Below are positions 4,536 through 5,187 of a stretch of DNA of 5,187 nucleotides, in pieces. Position numbers and translations under genes: made by a program. Numbering within the stretch: the stretch's first letter is position 1; each line of letters begins with the position of its first letter. The notes under the pieces are model-generated. The model was not told the DNA's origin, made no database searches, and saw nothing but the letters and a program-made list of their open reading frames with translations. The stretch comes from Nitrososphaeraceae archaeon (GTDB lineage: Archaea; Thermoproteota; Nitrososphaeria; Nitrososphaerales; Nitrososphaeraceae), in contig JAJNBK010000141.1 of assembly GCA_021155845.1 (NCBI GenBank), positions 1-5,187 on the forward strand, given 5' to 3'.

Positions 4536-5187
4536 ATGTCAAAATTTAAGGCATTTACTGTATTCATGGTATTTGGAATAATTCTTTCTGGTATTTGGTC
4601 TAATGATATTTTTGCTGATGCTGCATATGCACAGTTATCAAATACTGATATATCAGATGTGGATATTACCTCGCCTGCTCCTAGTCAACAAGTTCCAGTT
4701 GGTGAACTCACAATATCAGGAATATCTGCAGATAATGCTACTACTAACTGTCAGGTTGATGTTGACTGGAATAATCAAAAGCCATACCAGAAAACCTTAG
4801 CAACTGGTCCTGGCGGAGTAAATGACTACTCGAACTGGACATTTACATATACTAAGGACTACCATCTTATTACAAATGGAACAAATGAACTAACTGCCAA
4901 ATTATCCTGTACCGATAATTCGATTCCGGTAGCATGGGATACAGTAGATGTCCTTGGTACCGGCAGTAGCATCAGCAGCACATCTAATGTTGGATGTATT
5001 AGCAACGACGACCAAATTGGTATTTCAAAACTTGTTAATGCTACTAATATTACTAATGCTAATGCTACTACTAATACTACTACTAATATTACCCTGCCAT
5101 CATTAGTTTATACTTTTGAACAGTCGCCTAATCTATCTGGCTCAGACTGTATAGATATAGCTAATAGTAGTTCATTGCAGCTTACTA
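4536..5187 (+). CDS. Secreted Asn/Thr-rich protein with an Ig-like domain (3' end outside window)
   Basis: An ATG at 4536 opens a frame with no stop to the window end, giving 217 complete codons. Residues 1-32 form a Sec-type signal peptide: basic start (MSKFK), hydrophobic core (about 6-20) and a likely cleavage after AYA (A32|Q33). Residues about 40-140 look like an immunoglobulin-like beta-sandwich, with TSPAPSQQVPVGELTISG, a cysteine pair (C72 and C125) that could form the core disulfide, and a TGPGGVNDYSNWTFTYT central strand region. Further cysteines are at C154 and C205. Residues 168-186 are a low-complexity Asn-Ala-Thr-Ile tract with five N-x-T sequons. More sequons occur at N67, N100, N114, N199 and N210, so heavy archaeal N-glycosylation is plausible. 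Such Ig-like secreted proteins are common on soil thaumarchaeal surfaces, where adhesion or a cell-envelope role is usually suggested, but function is not proven. An in-frame TAG at 4524 limits upstream extension. Confidence 0.85.
   Translation, partial: MSKFKAFTVFMVFGIILSGIWSNDIFADAAYAQLSNTDISDVDITSPAPSQQVPVGELTISGISADNATTNCQVDVDWNNQKPYQKTLATGPGGVNDYSNWTFTYTKDYHLITNGTNELTAKLSCTDNSIPVAWDTVDVLGTGSSISSTSNVGCISNDDQIGISKLVNATNITNANATTNTTTNITLPSLVYTFEQSPNLSGSDCIDIANSSSLQLT
5037..5093 (+). repeat. AAT/GCT/ACT trinucleotide tract coding a sequon-rich stretch
   Basis: Within the secreted-protein gene, 19 codons are drawn almost only from AAT, GCT, ACT and ATT (ending ACC) and encode Asn, Ala, Thr and Ile. 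This simple-sequence tract gives five N-x-T sites (N168, N171, N176, N180, N184). Its codon choice is far more monotonous than the flanking gene, which suggests expansion by slippage and possible length variation between strains. Confidence 0.75.

Noticed and set aside
4603..4800. 65-codon forward ORF inside the secreted-protein region
   Set aside because: It lies in a different frame within the far better supported secreted-protein gene starting at 4536.

Overview
The window looks like a gene-sparse, A+T-rich piece of an archaeal genome, most likely an ammonia-oxidising thaumarchaeon of the soil group (Nitrososphaera/Nitrosocosmicus-like). The strongest evidence is a complete archaeal sliding clamp (PCNA) on the minus strand, with the MDPSHIAL signature and the YLAPRV C-terminus. 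Further support comes from a small zinc-binding protein just downstream of it, archaeal TATA-like boxes close to start codons instead of clear ribosome binding sites, a secreted Asn/Thr-rich Ig-like protein at the right edge, and TTG start codons. The assignment to this lineage is inferred from protein style; no marker rRNA is present.

Layout, left to right. 1-149 is the C-terminal end of a small zinc-knuckle protein (+). 150-931 is a gene-poor stretch holding one short ORF, weak hairpins, a striking 16-bp perfect inverted repeat (704-719/773-788) and a TATA-like box. 932-1387 (+) is an intact SRPBCC/START-like protein that begins with TTG. 1388-1929 looks like a gene graveyard. It holds a 31-codon N-terminal fragment whose last residues (TDREI) match the beginning of the left-edge protein, a 51-aa protein on the minus strand that looks like a shortened member of a ~90-100 aa family, and a 21-codon remnant carrying HAD-hydrolase motif I followed at once by a stop. 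1930-2379 (-) is the two-zinc-site protein and 2465-3286 (-) is PCNA. 3287-4535 contains no intact gene, but it has a short tRNA-3'-end-like sequence near 3670 and, at 3839-4275, a chain of overlapping open stretches in shifting frames that reads like a decayed membrane protein gene. 4536 to the right edge (+) is a long secreted protein, cut by the window end.

Functionally, the only well-supported core process is replication and repair (PCNA). The zinc protein lies 85 nt downstream on the same strand but has its own TATA-like box, so it may be co-transcribed with PCNA or be independent. The rest appears to be lineage-specific accessory genes and their decay products. I see no CRISPR array, intact transposase, rRNA or complete tRNA, and I could not demonstrate a new multi-gene system here. 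The best leads are the cluster of gene remnants around 1435-1907, the inverted repeat next to a promoter-like element, and the broken gene at 3839-4275.
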